DNA from: Chlamydiota bacterium
GTDB taxonomy: Bacteria; Chlamydiota; Chlamydiia; Chlamydiales; Criblamydiaceae
Length of the DNA stretch: 47,809 bases
Assembly (NCBI GenBank): GCA_013288845.1
Contig: JABDBB010000003.1
Coordinates: 1-47,809, forward strand
Direction of reading: 5' to 3'
Positions 17,371 to 25,373 of the stretch are shown one piece after another; position 1 is the first letter of the stretch; each line of letters begins with the position of its first letter. The translations under genes were made by a program, and so were the position numbers. The notes under the pieces were generated by a model, which did not search any database, had not been told where the DNA came from, and saw only the letters and a list, made by a program, of their open reading frames with translations.

Positions 17371-18407
17371 ATATTTGCAAACATGTTTTGTTGTAATTTC
17401 TCTTGAACCGACCTATCTGCAATTTTTAGAGGAAAAGTTTTAAGTATCTCAGCTTCCTCTAAAATTTCTAATGTTTTTTCATAAATTTTATCTGTTTCTT
17501 CAAAAACATATTCTTTTGAATAAGACTCACCTTCGCAAAAAATATCTATGACTCCTCCTGCATTACAAAGGTAATCGGGAATATAAAGAATATTTTTTTC
17601 ATGAAGTATTTCAGCAAAAGAAGGGTGTTGTAATTGATTATTTGCAGACCCTGCAATATATCTTACGGATAATTTTTTTATAAAATCATGAGTAATAGTC
17701 CCTCCGACAGCACAGGGACAGAAAATGTCTGCAGAAATTTTTTGTTCTGATGAAATATTGATGTAGCTTGCTCCGAATGCTTCTTTGGCCTTTTTTACAA
17801 GATCAGGATTCAAATCATCCACATATAAAACACAGCCCTCGCGATATAAATATTCACAGAGTGCAAATCCTGTTTTTCCCAATCCCTGTACAATGACATG
17901 CGTACCTTTTAGCTCTTTATTTCCGGTTTTATAAAAAAAAGCAGCTTTAATTGCCTGATAAACACCATAGGAAGTAGCCTGAATTTGTTTTCCTTTATAC
18001 AAAATTCCTTTAGCATATGGAGTAATAGTCCTTAAATATTCCATGTCCTTTACCGAAGTTCCGATATCATCCGTAGTAATATAAATGCCTTCAAGATAGT
18101 TCAAAACATTGCCGAAGACCTGAAGCGTATCGTTTATATTTAATCCGGATGTTTTGAAAATTACAGCTTTACCGCCTCCATAAGGTAAATTAAGAAGGGT
18201 ATTTTTATATGTCATGGCTTCGGCTAAATTTAAAACATCTTCTAAACCTTCTGTAAACGTTGAATACTCCCTTATTCGACATCCGCCTAATGCAGGTCCC
18301 CCGACAGTACTATGAACGGCAATTATCCCTTGAATATTATCCAAAAGGCTTTTAAAACAAAAAATTCTTTCAAATCCCGGAACGGCGATTTCATGTAGCT
18401 TAAACAT
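17367..18407 (-). CDS. Leucine/branched-chain amino acid dehydrogenase
   Basis: Interconverts a branched-chain amino acid and its 2-oxo acid with NAD+ and ammonia. 346 residues, near the usual 360. Motifs of the Glu/Leu/Phe/Val dehydrogenase family: GGPALGGCRI, AMTYKNTLLNLPYGGGKAVI with both active-site lysines, TTDDIGTSVKDMEYL, the Rossmann loop VQGLGKTGFALC and AGSANNQL with a catalytic-site Asn. The start chosen is the ATG at 18407, with GAGGGGA eight bases upstream; an in-frame ATG at 18428 has no ribosome site. It is the first gene of the four-gene operon. In that setting it may supply or recycle the amino acid used by the downstream ligase. Confidence 0.9.
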   Translation of the reverse strand: MFKLHEIAVPGFERIFCFKSLLDNIQGIIAVHSTVGGPALGGCRIREYSTFTEGLEDVLNLAEAMTYKNTLLNLPYGGGKAVIFKTSGLNINDTLQVFGNVLNYLEGIYITTDDIGTSVKDMEYLRTITPYAKGILYKGKQIQATSYGVYQAIKAAFFYKTGNKELKGTHVIVQGLGKTGFALCEYLYREGCVLYVDDLNPDLVKKAKEAFGASYINISSEQKISADIFCPCAVGGTITHDFIKKLSVRYIAGSANNQLQHPSFAEILHEKNILYIPDYLCNAGGVIDIFCEGESYSKEYVFEETDKIYEKTLEILEEAEILKTFPLKIADRSVQEKLQQNMFANI

Positions 18408-18534
18408 ATCGGAATCCCCTCTTTTCATATATGCTTCTACTAAATACTTTTTTATTCGAAAAAAATGATTATGTAAAAAAACCGATTAATATGGAACAAT
18501 CAATACATTCTCCTGTAGTAATCAAATGCTTTCC

Positions 18535-18563
18535 TTGTCGATAATCTTTTTCTCATCAATAAT
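18535..18563 (+). promoter_or_regulatory. Candidate tyrB promoter
   Basis: TTGTCG (18535-18540) and AATAAT (18558-18563) are separated by exactly 17 bases, a reasonable match to the main sigma factor consensus. It lies about 28 bases before the tyrB start in the divergent region shared with the leucine dehydrogenase operon. Confidence 0.45.
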
Positions 18564-18591
18564 CCTAACTACACCCGAATTTAGGAGTTTT

Positions 18592-19779
18592 ATGCTGCTT
18601 CTTCCCAAAACATCCCAACTTCCCGATGATCCTATCCTCGGACTTATACCGCTCTATAATCAGGATCCTCGTCCCGAAAAAATGAATCTTGCTATAGGCG
18701 GATACAAAGACGGAAACGGCCTCCCCGTCGTCATGAATGCTGTCAGAAAAGCGGAACTTGCACTGTATGAACAACATCTCAATAAAGAGTATCTTCCTAT
18801 AGACGGAGATCCCCTTTTCCGATCTGAAACAATTAAACTGATTTTCGGACAGGACTCATCGCTCATTCCCGCAAATAGTATTCATTGTGCTCAGACTATA
18901 GGAGCCAGCGGAGCTTTGACTGTCGGTGCGGAATTTTTAAAAGAATTGAATATCCACTCTATCGCTATATCGGATCCGACCTGGACGAATCACAGTTCTC
19001 TTTTTCACCATGCAGGATTACAGATTACGGAATATTCTTATTATGACAGGATTACACACGAAATCAATTTTGAGAAAATGTGCGATTCAATCAATCGACT
19101 TCCTCAGGGAACGGCGATTCTTCTACAGACTTGCTGCCACAATCCGACAGGCTGTGATCCTACGGAAGAGCAGTGGGAATATCTATCCTCTCTGATTGAT
19201 GATCGGGGATTATTTCCTTTTTTCGACTGTGCCTATCAGGGATTTGATAGGGGAATTGCGGAAGATACCCGTGGAATACGGATTTTTACAAAAAAAAATA
19301 TTCCTTTATGCATAGCGTACTCTTATTCAAAAAATTTCGGATTATATGGAGAAAGGGTGGGAGCGCTCTGTACAATTACAGGAAATAGCGATAGTATAGA
19401 GGTGAGAAGTCATATAAACAGATTGATCAGAGGAAACTACTCAAGTCCTCCCCTTCAGGGAGCCCGTATAGTGACCACGATATTGACGAATCCCGAATTG
19501 AAAAATGAATGGAACATTCAATTAGATCAAATGCGTGAAAGAATTTATACCATGAGACTCAGTCTCGCCGATAAATTGGCGAAAAAAATTTCGGAAGATT
19601 TCGATTTCGTTAAAAAGCAAAGGGGAATGTTCGGATTCATTAAAACGAATCCTGATCAAATCATGGCTTTACGCGAACAATACGGCATTTATATGCCTCT
19701 TTCGGGAAGAATCAGTATTCCCGGATTGACCGAGCACAATATAGATGCTTTTGTCGATGCTTTGAAGAATGTTTTTTAG
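18592..19779 (+). CDS. tyrB: Aspartate/aromatic aminotransferase
   Basis: A PLP aminotransferase of the AspC/TyrB type (subgroup I-alpha), transferring the amino group between aspartate or aromatic amino acids and 2-oxoglutarate. 395 residues, the standard length. Motifs: CCHNPTGCDPT, FPFFDCAYQGFDRG, the PLP lysine in AYSYSKNFGLYGERVGAL, and the substrate Arg near the C-terminus in LSGRISIPGL. The start at 18592 has TAGGAG four bases upstream; an upstream in-frame ATG at 18526 would add a poor N-terminus. mreC follows after ten bases. In C. trachomatis the homologue (CT637) is next to greA (CT636). Confidence 0.92.
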   Translation: MLLLPKTSQLPDDPILGLIPLYNQDPRPEKMNLAIGGYKDGNGLPVVMNAVRKAELALYEQHLNKEYLPIDGDPLFRSETIKLIFGQDSSLIPANSIHCAQTIGASGALTVGAEFLKELNIHSIAISDPTWTNHSSLFHHAGLQITEYSYYDRITHEINFEKMCDSINRLPQGTAILLQTCCHNPTGCDPTEEQWEYLSSLIDDRGLFPFFDCAYQGFDRGIAEDTRGIRIFTKKNIPLCIAYSYSKNFGLYGERVGALCTITGNSDSIEVRSHINRLIRGNYSSPPLQGARIVTTILTNPELKNEWNIQLDQMRERIYTMRLSLADKLAKKISEDFDFVKKQRGMFGFIKTNPDQIMALREQYGIYMPLSGRISIPGLTEHNIDAFVDALKNVF

Positions 19780-19789
19780 GTAACTACAT

Positions 19790-20977
19790 ATGAAACGAAC
19801 CTACTCTATCCTACCCTATCTCGCTATTGTCGTATTCCTCCTTGTATTACTCAGCTTTTCCAAAAATGCTAAGGAAAAAATTGCAGGGGCAGGTACCGCT
19901 GTGTTTTCTCCGGGATGGCAAAAAATTGCCGAACTCCGTAATTTTTTTTCCTCCGAAACTTCCTCAAATGAGGCAAATCTCCCCTCCGGAAAAAAAATGC
20001 AGGAATTGGAAATAGAAAATCAAATTCTTAAAAATGAACTAAAAAAATTAGAGGAATTATTCGAACACGAACTCAATCTGATTACTCAATTGACCGGCTC
20101 CCTCGACTATCTCTGTCCCGATATAAAAAATGAGGCTCTTCGTCATCAACAGGAATTGCTGGAACAACTCAAAATGGAGTTTACAGCCATTCCGGCAAAA
20201 GTCCTTTTTCGATCACACTCATCCTGGAGCAGCTCTCTTTGGATAGATGTAGGTGAAATCCATAATGGAAATTTCTCGCAAAAAACTATTCAAAAAAACA
20301 GTCCGGTCGTTCTCGGAAAATCCCTCATAGGATTAATCGATTATGTAGGAGAAAAGCAGAGTCGTGTCCGACTGATTACAGATGCGGGTTTATCCCCCTC
20401 CGTAAGAGTCTCCAGAGGAGAAAGCCAAAATCGACTGCTCAGAGAAAAAATTCAATCGATGGCAGCAAGCTTGTCCATCCGGCGCGAACTTTTTGATACT
20501 ACTGCTGACAGGACCCGATTTTTGAATACTTTGGAGTCTATGAGAAAAAAATTGGAAGCACCGGGAAAAACATGGCTTTTGGCAAAAGGAGAGTTGCAAG
20601 GAAAAAGCAGTCCGTTATGGAGATCTCCGGGACAGCTTTTGAAAGGGATCGGCTTCAACTACGATTTTCCCGATGAAGAGGGTCCCGCCAGAGATTTACG
20701 TTCAGGAAAACCTGTCAATGCAGCAGAATCAATTCCCGAAATGCCGATTATTCAGGAAAAAGATCTCTTGGTGACTACCGGACTTGACGGAGTTTTCCCT
20801 CCGGGTTTTCTTATAGGCGAAGTAACCAAATTGTGTAAGCTCCGGGAAGGAGATTATTTTTATGAAATCGAAGCGACTCCTACAGCAGGAAATTTGGATG
20901 AGCTCACACTCGTATTTGTACTGCCTGCCGTAGATTTTTCAAAAGAGGATCAGGCTCCTCTTCAAGGGGGTTTGTAG
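19790..20977 (+). CDS. mreC: MreC-like cell-shape protein
   Basis: A 395-residue protein with one N-terminal transmembrane helix (residues about 9-24), a coiled coil from about 60 to 110 (EIENQILKNELKKLEELF) and an MreC-type beta-barrel region (VVLGKSLIGLIDYVGEKQSR, LLVTTGLDGVFPPGFLIGEV). MreC links the cytoplasmic MreB filament to periplasmic peptidoglycan synthases; in chlamydiae it belongs to the division machinery. The protein has an insertion of about 100 residues between the two MreC halves (roughly 215-310). It sits ten bases after tyrB, with AGG before the ATG, so the two are cotranscribed. Confidence 0.85.
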   Translation: MKRTYSILPYLAIVVFLLVLLSFSKNAKEKIAGAGTAVFSPGWQKIAELRNFFSSETSSNEANLPSGKKMQELEIENQILKNELKKLEELFEHELNLITQLTGSLDYLCPDIKNEALRHQQELLEQLKMEFTAIPAKVLFRSHSSWSSSLWIDVGEIHNGNFSQKTIQKNSPVVLGKSLIGLIDYVGEKQSRVRLITDAGLSPSVRVSRGESQNRLLREKIQSMAASLSIRRELFDTTADRTRFLNTLESMRKKLEAPGKTWLLAKGELQGKSSPLWRSPGQLLKGIGFNYDFPDEEGPARDLRSGKPVNAAESIPEMPIIQEKDLLVTTGLDGVFPPGFLIGEVTKLCKLREGDYFYEIEATPTAGNLDELTLVFVLPAVDFSKEDQAPLQGGL

Positions 20978-20984
20978 TACCGAA

Positions 20985-21326
20985 ATGAAATGCCAAAAAT
21001 GTAATCACGAAATCCCTGAAACAACTTCAGGAAAAATACTTTATAGAGCGGTATGCGAGAAATGTGAATCTTATTTACATTCATGCCTCAACTGCCGTTT
21101 TCATCAAGTCGGTCGCAATAATGAATGTCTGATTCCGGGAACGGAACTGATACGTGATCGGGCGCAATTCAATTTCTGCGATGATTTTATGCCGGCAACC
21201 GGAAAAAAATCGGAGAAATCTGCCGATGATCCGGGGAAAATCACAGAAAAACTTTTTGGAAATTCAATCGAATTCGAGAAAAAAAAAGATCCTTTAGATC
21301 ATTTTAGTTCTTTTTTTGATGAGTAA
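20985..21326 (+). CDS. Small zinc-ribbon-like cysteine protein
   Basis: A 113-residue cytoplasmic protein. Cysteine pairs CxxC at residues 3/6, 24/27 and 34/37, plus Cys48 and Cys65 and nearby His residues, suggest two bound zinc ions. The C-terminal 45 residues are charged and probably disordered. It starts seven bases after mreC and looks like the last gene of the tyrB unit. I recognise no named family; the motif layout is like the small zinc-ribbon proteins found beside housekeeping genes. Confidence 0.65.
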   Translation: MKCQKCNHEIPETTSGKILYRAVCEKCESYLHSCLNCRFHQVGRNNECLIPGTELIRDRAQFNFCDDFMPATGKKSEKSADDPGKITEKLFGNSIEFEKKKDPLDHFSSFFDE

Positions 21327-21346
21327 TACATAAGAAGAATTTATTT

Positions 21347-21521
21347 CGCGCAGCGTTTGGAGTGCGGTGACTTGTCACCGCTTTGCCCTCGACTCGACTT
21401 GTCGAGGCGTTTTTAAAAGATTTTAGAATAGTCTGTCAACAAACTTTTACGTTTAAACCGCATCGACAAGTCGATGCGAGGGCAAAGCGGTGACAAGTCA
21501 CAGCACTCCAAACGCTGCGCG
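21347..21521. repeat. Palindromic MITE-like repeat, copy C (175 bp)
   Basis: Same arms as copy A, with one mismatch in the right arm (CAGCACTCC for CCGCACTCC). The core is shorter and more diverged. Here the inner hairpin types are swapped relative to copy A: CTCGAC type on the left, GCATCGAC type on the right. The inversion continues outside the arms (TAAATTCTTCT on the right, its complement on the left). It separates convergent genes and could terminate transcription from both sides. Confidence 0.9.
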
Positions 21522-21561
21522 AGTTAAATTCTTCTGATTTAAATAATTGACTTACAATGAG

Positions 21562-22074
21562 TTATTTTCCGGAATCGGATTTTTTTTCTCCGGCCATTTT
21601 CATTGCGGCAATTTTGACAGCCAAATTTTTATCCGAGAGTCCGCATTTAGATTGCCCTTTACAGGATCCGTGGCCTGCACAAGCATGATCATCAGTTTTG
21701 CAGGCATTTAGACCTTTACATTCGTTTGTACCGTTACAACGTTGACTGGCCACCTTTCTGGCAAGCTCTTTCCCTTCTTTGCTAAGGCTGTTGTAAAGGG
21801 CCTCTCCGGCTTCATTCAGTTCATCTAATAATTCATCTTCCGACATTATATGATAACCGATATTGCCGTTGTCATCATCTTCGGGTTTTTTTTGATCGCT
21901 ATCGGATTTTTCATCGGATTTTTTATTTGACGGGGAATTTTTTGTATCGGATTTAGAAGAAGAAGTTTGTGCCGGTTTAGAAGTATCCGGTTCGGAAAGT
22001 AATGTGCGACCGGAAATGACAAGTCCTCCGGTTATTCCCATAAGAGCCAATACTTTAAAGTTTATTTTTTTCAT
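21562..22074 (-). CDS. Secreted six-cysteine protein, bufferin (BufA2)-like
   Basis: A 170-residue protein with a basic start and hydrophobic stretch (INFKVLALMGITGGLVISG) that looks like a signal or anchor segment, a disordered Ser/Lys/Asp linker (about 30-75), then a cysteine domain. Cysteines lie at 113, 119, 125, 132, 138 and 144 in the pattern CNGTNEC-KGLNAC...CAGHGSC-KGQSKC. This closely resembles the BufA2 group of bufferin metallophores, peptides whose cysteines are modified by MNIO (DUF692) enzymes to bind copper. No such enzyme is in the window, so modification is uncertain. Its upstream neighbour on the same strand shares the N-terminus and CxG motifs. A GGATGGG lies before the ATG. 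Confidence 0.65.
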   Translation of the reverse strand: MKKINFKVLALMGITGGLVISGRTLLSEPDTSKPAQTSSSKSDTKNSPSNKKSDEKSDSDQKKPEDDDNGNIGYHIMSEDELLDELNEAGEALYNSLSKEGKELARKVASQRCNGTNECKGLNACKTDDHACAGHGSCKGQSKCGLSDKNLAVKIAAMKMAGEKKSDSGK

Positions 22075-22104
22075 GATTCACCCATCCGTTAACATTTATA
22101 AAAT

Positions 22105-22143
22105 CAAACCGGTAAAACCCTTGCGGATTTTACCGATTTTTTT
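22105..22143 (-). terminator. Intrinsic terminator after the Asn-rich gene
   Basis: CGGTAAAA (22110-22117) pairs exactly with TTTTACCG (22128-22135) around a ten-base loop. Transcription leftwards from the Asn-rich gene meets the stem and then TTTGATTTT. A run of T on the other side (22137-22143) means it could also work on the plus strand. Confidence 0.6.
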
Positions 22144-22193
22144 TATCCGGGCTTAGTCATTATTTTCTTCCTACATGAGGAGAAAACACACGA

Positions 22194-23738
22194 CTAGTAG
22201 GAATTGTTTCTCATATTATTGTCGTTATATGATCCGTTTCTACCGTTCATATTTCCGTTTCTTCCGTTCATGTTTCCGTTCGAGTTGCCGTTGTAATTTC
22301 TTCCGTTCATGTTTCCGTTGGCATTACCGTTATAATTTCTTCCGTTCATTTGGTGATTATTATTTTTTACACCATCCTGATTCGGTTTTTTTCCTCCGCA
22401 ACCTGACTGACCGTGACAGCTGTTGTCATCCTGTTGATCGTAGTTTCCGCTCATTTGCGGATTACCCGGTGTAGGAGCCTCATCATTCATTGCTGTCTGA
22501 TTACGGTTATTATTACGGTTGTTGTTGTTATTGTAGTTGCGGGAATAGCTATCTTTCTGAGCAGCAGGTTTTGCCGATGCAGGATAAATAGGTCTTGGAG
22601 CGGAAGCTCCTCCGTTTTGTCTGAATCGAAGATCGGCAGACGGATCGGAATTGGTATTCTTATTACCATTGTTATTGTTGTTTCTATTAGGACGATTGCT
22701 TACATTATCTTCATCCATATCATCTTCATCATCATAAGCTTGTGAACTATTTTCATCATGATCGGAATCATCATCGTTCATCGCAACGGGATTGCCGTAA
22801 TTATTTTTTTTCAAATACGATAATTTTCCCTGAGGACGATTTTGTTGATAAGAACCATAAGCCGGTCTCGGTGCATTCCTACCCGAAGTTGTATTGATTT
22901 GAGCATTGATGGTAGGAGGCAGATCTGCGCTGTTCATATCCATTGCATCGATTGCGTCCTGATCCATATTGAGCTCTGTGGCTTCATTATAATCGGCAGC
23001 TGAACGATAGTAACGGTTATTGCTGTTTTGGTAAGCAGCTCCTCTCGGATCGATTTGTCCTGATCTTGGTTTAGCATAAGTAGACTGATTAGGAATATTT
23101 CTGTTGTTGCTATCTATTCTTGAAGATTCAGGATTGATTCTGTCATTCCGATTTCCCCAAGTATCATTCATTCTGTTCATCGTATCATTTGTTCTTCCGG
23201 ATGCATCATTCATTCTTCCGGGCGAGTCATTTAACGCTGTTTGAGCGCGGGAAGGAACAACTTTTTTGCCGGAAAGATTTTTTAATTTAGAAGCATCTTG
23301 TGTAGTAGGACGCGGATAAGTATTTTGAGGACCTGTTCCGCCGGTAGCTCCGTATTTAATGTTAGAAGTTGCAGGCTTTGCAGCTGATGTGTTTTTTTGA
23401 AATCCGTTATTTGATCGTAATCCGTTATTAATAGTCGGTTTTACATCATCGTTCAATGCTGTGTTATTTGAGCCTGAATTTTTTTGATAAAAAGAGTTAC
23501 TGGAATAATTTTCAGGATAAGAAGGTTGTGTAGGACGTGGAGTATTGGTTTTATTTGGTCCCTGTACCGGTCCGGTTTTTCCTGCACAAGTATCTTTACC
23601 GCATTTTTCACCGGAATAATACGTTTGGTTGTCATTTCCTCTTTGGTTAGGAGAAGCAGCTTCTCCTGTCTGAGTAGCCAAAATCGCACCGACTGCAATT
23701 CCCTTAATAGCCAGTTTTTTGAAATCAATTTTCTTCAT
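22194..23738 (-). CDS. Asn-rich secreted repeat protein with CxG cysteine motifs
   Basis: A 514-residue, very Asn/Gly/Asp/Ser-rich, probably disordered protein. The N-terminus (MKKIDFKKLAIKGIAVGAIL) matches that of the next gene (MKKINFKVLALMGITGG) and looks like a signal peptide ending near TGEAAS. Cysteines come in two clusters: GEKCGKDTCAGKTG near residue 47 and NSCHGQSGCGGKKP near 440. Short motifs recur: ALNDD/AMNDD, a block of R-MND units (GRMNDASGRTNDTMNRMND) and, at the C-terminus, 13-residue units NYNGN-NGNMNGR. It has a strong GAGGAG six bases before the ATG and a terminator behind it. Likely secreted or surface exposed and perhaps metal binding; function unknown. Confidence 0.7.
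   Translation of the reverse strand: MKKIDFKKLAIKGIAVGAILATQTGEAASPNQRGNDNQTYYSGEKCGKDTCAGKTGPVQGPNKTNTPRPTQPSYPENYSSNSFYQKNSGSNNTALNDDVKPTINNGLRSNNGFQKNTSAAKPATSNIKYGATGGTGPQNTYPRPTTQDASKLKNLSGKKVVPSRAQTALNDSPGRMNDASGRTNDTMNRMNDTWGNRNDRINPESSRIDSNNRNIPNQSTYAKPRSGQIDPRGAAYQNSNNRYYRSAADYNEATELNMDQDAIDAMDMNSADLPPTINAQINTTSGRNAPRPAYGSYQQNRPQGKLSYLKKNNYGNPVAMNDDDSDHDENSSQAYDDEDDMDEDNVSNRPNRNNNNNGNKNTNSDPSADLRFRQNGGASAPRPIYPASAKPAAQKDSYSRNYNNNNNRNNNRNQTAMNDEAPTPGNPQMSGNYDQQDDNSCHGQSGCGGKKPNQDGVKNNNHQMNGRNYNGNANGNMNGRNYNGNSNGNMNGRNGNMNGRNGSYNDNNMRNNSY
22232..22350. repeat. In-frame tandem repeats in the Asn-rich gene
   Basis: Two 39-base units (22261-22299 and 22300-22338) differ at only a few bases and encode NYNGN(S/A)NGNMNGR. 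Partial units flank them (CCGTTCAT recurs to about 22350 and 22232). The size, a multiple of three, keeps the frame and predicts length variation between strains. Confidence 0.7.
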
Positions 23739-24075
23739 TACTTGCTCCTCTTATAAAATTTGATAAGGTTAGTTTTTTACAGGAATCACACATGTTTATA
23801 CCTTTAGTACCGGCAAAAAATACAATTCTCAATTAAATTTCCATCAATGTTCAGGCTATTTTTTCTTTGTATATACCAAGGAAATACGGGTTTTCCTGCC
23901 GAAATATAATAAAATCACACACGTTCTTAAAATAAACATTTAACAAAAATTCATACCGGGCGCAAGCGATTTTTTTTAGAGAGTAAGAGATTGTTATTCC
24001 GGATCCGATAGCGGCATAACTTTTTGGGACATGCTTAATCTATGTAAAAAAATCGCATCCGGCAGATAAAAAAAA
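23739..24075. other. 337-base non-coding region upstream of the Asn-rich gene
   Basis: No gene seen. It should hold the minus-strand promoter of the Asn-rich gene: a TATAAA box (23800-23795) with TTGTAT 19 bases further upstream (23825-23820) is the best candidate, but the spacing is long. The distal part (about 23990-24060) follows the glycosyltransferase stop and has a palindromic GGATCC element at about 24001 but no clear terminator. Confidence 0.4.
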
Positions 24076-25263
24076 TTACGGAGAGATTTGTTTCCGCTTT
24101 AAAGCTATTGATTTTAAGAGAATACGTGCAGAATTATCCGCTCCGTTGATGTTGAGATCGAAATCGGGTTTTGGAGGATTTTCCTCCATCTCCCTTATAA
24201 TTTCTCTAAGCCTTTCAGGATTAATATCTTGTATTTCTGCTGCACGCACAAAGCCATGTTCCGAAAATCTTTCGGCAATCAACATCTGACTACCCTCACG
24301 ATCATCCGGAAAAACTAATGCAGGAGTTTTCGTAGCATAACTGTTTATCAATGTAAAGCCGGCTGTCAGAATAGCCATTTTGCAATGAGACAACTTATCA
24401 TCAATGTCATCCATAAACTCAACCGTTTGCAAATTGGGGAGAGCGATATCCGCCTCTTTAAGAAACTCCCTTTTGTCCTTGCTCAACATCGGTCCCTTCA
24501 CAAAAATAAAATTATATTCAGGGATTCCCTCAATTGCGCTGATCAAAGGACGCATAAAAATTTCGCATTTAGGACCGGCGCCCAGTGTGATCAAAATATC
24601 CTTCTTACTCCGTTCTATCGGAAGAGCTTTTTTTAAAGGTTTTGAAATATATCCGGTATAGACCACCTTATTTCGAATCGCGTCCGTCTCAAAAAAATTC
24701 TCTTCCAACGGAATGAGTTTCGCATCGGAGTGGACTAAAACGAGATCGTAGTATTTTTTGATGATCTTTGCTGTAATCCGATCGCTGGATATACATTTTT
24801 TTAAAGAGCTCTCATTCAGATTCTCCCTTCGATTTCGTGTCGTTCCTTTATGAGAGCAAACGATGAGAGCCTCAGGATTTTTTTGTTTGGCCAGTGCAAC
24901 AATAGAGAGCACTTCATTTAACCAGAACAGTTTAGAAAAAGGAATCTGTTCCGTGATTACAAAATCGTACTTCAGCAATGGATCAAAAGAGTTGAAAAGG
25001 ATATTTTTCCTGATTTTCATTTTTGCTTTTGCAGCGGCAATTCCTCCCTTTACACCAAATATATTGATGTCGAGCATTTCCTGAATTTGCGGCAATCTGA
25101 CATGAGTAAAATTCGGGTGTTGTATAGTGAGACCCACCTCTATTCCCCCTTGAATAAAGGTGATTTCTGCATACTCCAAAAGTTTTTCACAAAGAGCCAG
25201 CATCCGTTTCATATGGCCGACCCCGACCAAATGTATGCAATAAACAATTCCGCGTAGCGCCAT
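24076..25263 (-). CDS. GT28/MurG-like glycosyltransferase (COG4671-like)
   Basis: A 395-residue GT-B glycosyltransferase. The N-terminus GIVYCIHLVGVGHMKRMLAL has the glycine-rich HxxGxGH-type loop of the MurG/UGT superfamily. The C-terminal donor domain shows ILITLGAGPKCEIFMRPLIS, MAILTAGFTLINSYATKTPA and VFPDDREGSQMLIAERFSEH, as in the GT28 C-terminal domain. It is not MurG itself. The start at 25263 has GGAG eight bases upstream; an ATG at 25284 lacks one. It diverges from the CDP-sugar operon over about 110 bases, so it may act on the same glycan. Confidence 0.8.
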   Translation of the reverse strand: MALRGIVYCIHLVGVGHMKRMLALCEKLLEYAEITFIQGGIEVGLTIQHPNFTHVRLPQIQEMLDINIFGVKGGIAAAKAKMKIRKNILFNSFDPLLKYDFVITEQIPFSKLFWLNEVLSIVALAKQKNPEALIVCSHKGTTRNRRENLNESSLKKCISSDRITAKIIKKYYDLVLVHSDAKLIPLEENFFETDAIRNKVVYTGYISKPLKKALPIERSKKDILITLGAGPKCEIFMRPLISAIEGIPEYNFIFVKGPMLSKDKREFLKEADIALPNLQTVEFMDDIDDKLSHCKMAILTAGFTLINSYATKTPALVFPDDREGSQMLIAERFSEHGFVRAAEIQDINPERLREIIREMEENPPKPDFDLNINGADNSARILLKSIALKRKQISP

Positions 25264-25373
25264 TCCGTTCTCCAAAAACTTCATAGTTAGCGGGAAGGTA
25301 AATAAATTCTAGCGAAAAAAGTTGATTTGTCGTGATAATGCAAAGAAATCGTGATCGCTAAAGGAATTTAATC

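Noticed and set aside
22232..22350. Regular short repeats as a possible CRISPR array
   Set aside because: Units are contiguous 39-base in-frame copies without unique spacers and lie inside a coding region; no cas genes nearby.
22175..22474. Open frames on the plus strand opposite the Asn-rich gene
   Set aside because: They are mirror images of low-complexity Asn codons (Phe/Arg/Ser- or Ile/Val-rich peptides). The minus-strand gene has a strong ribosome site, a signal peptide and a terminator.
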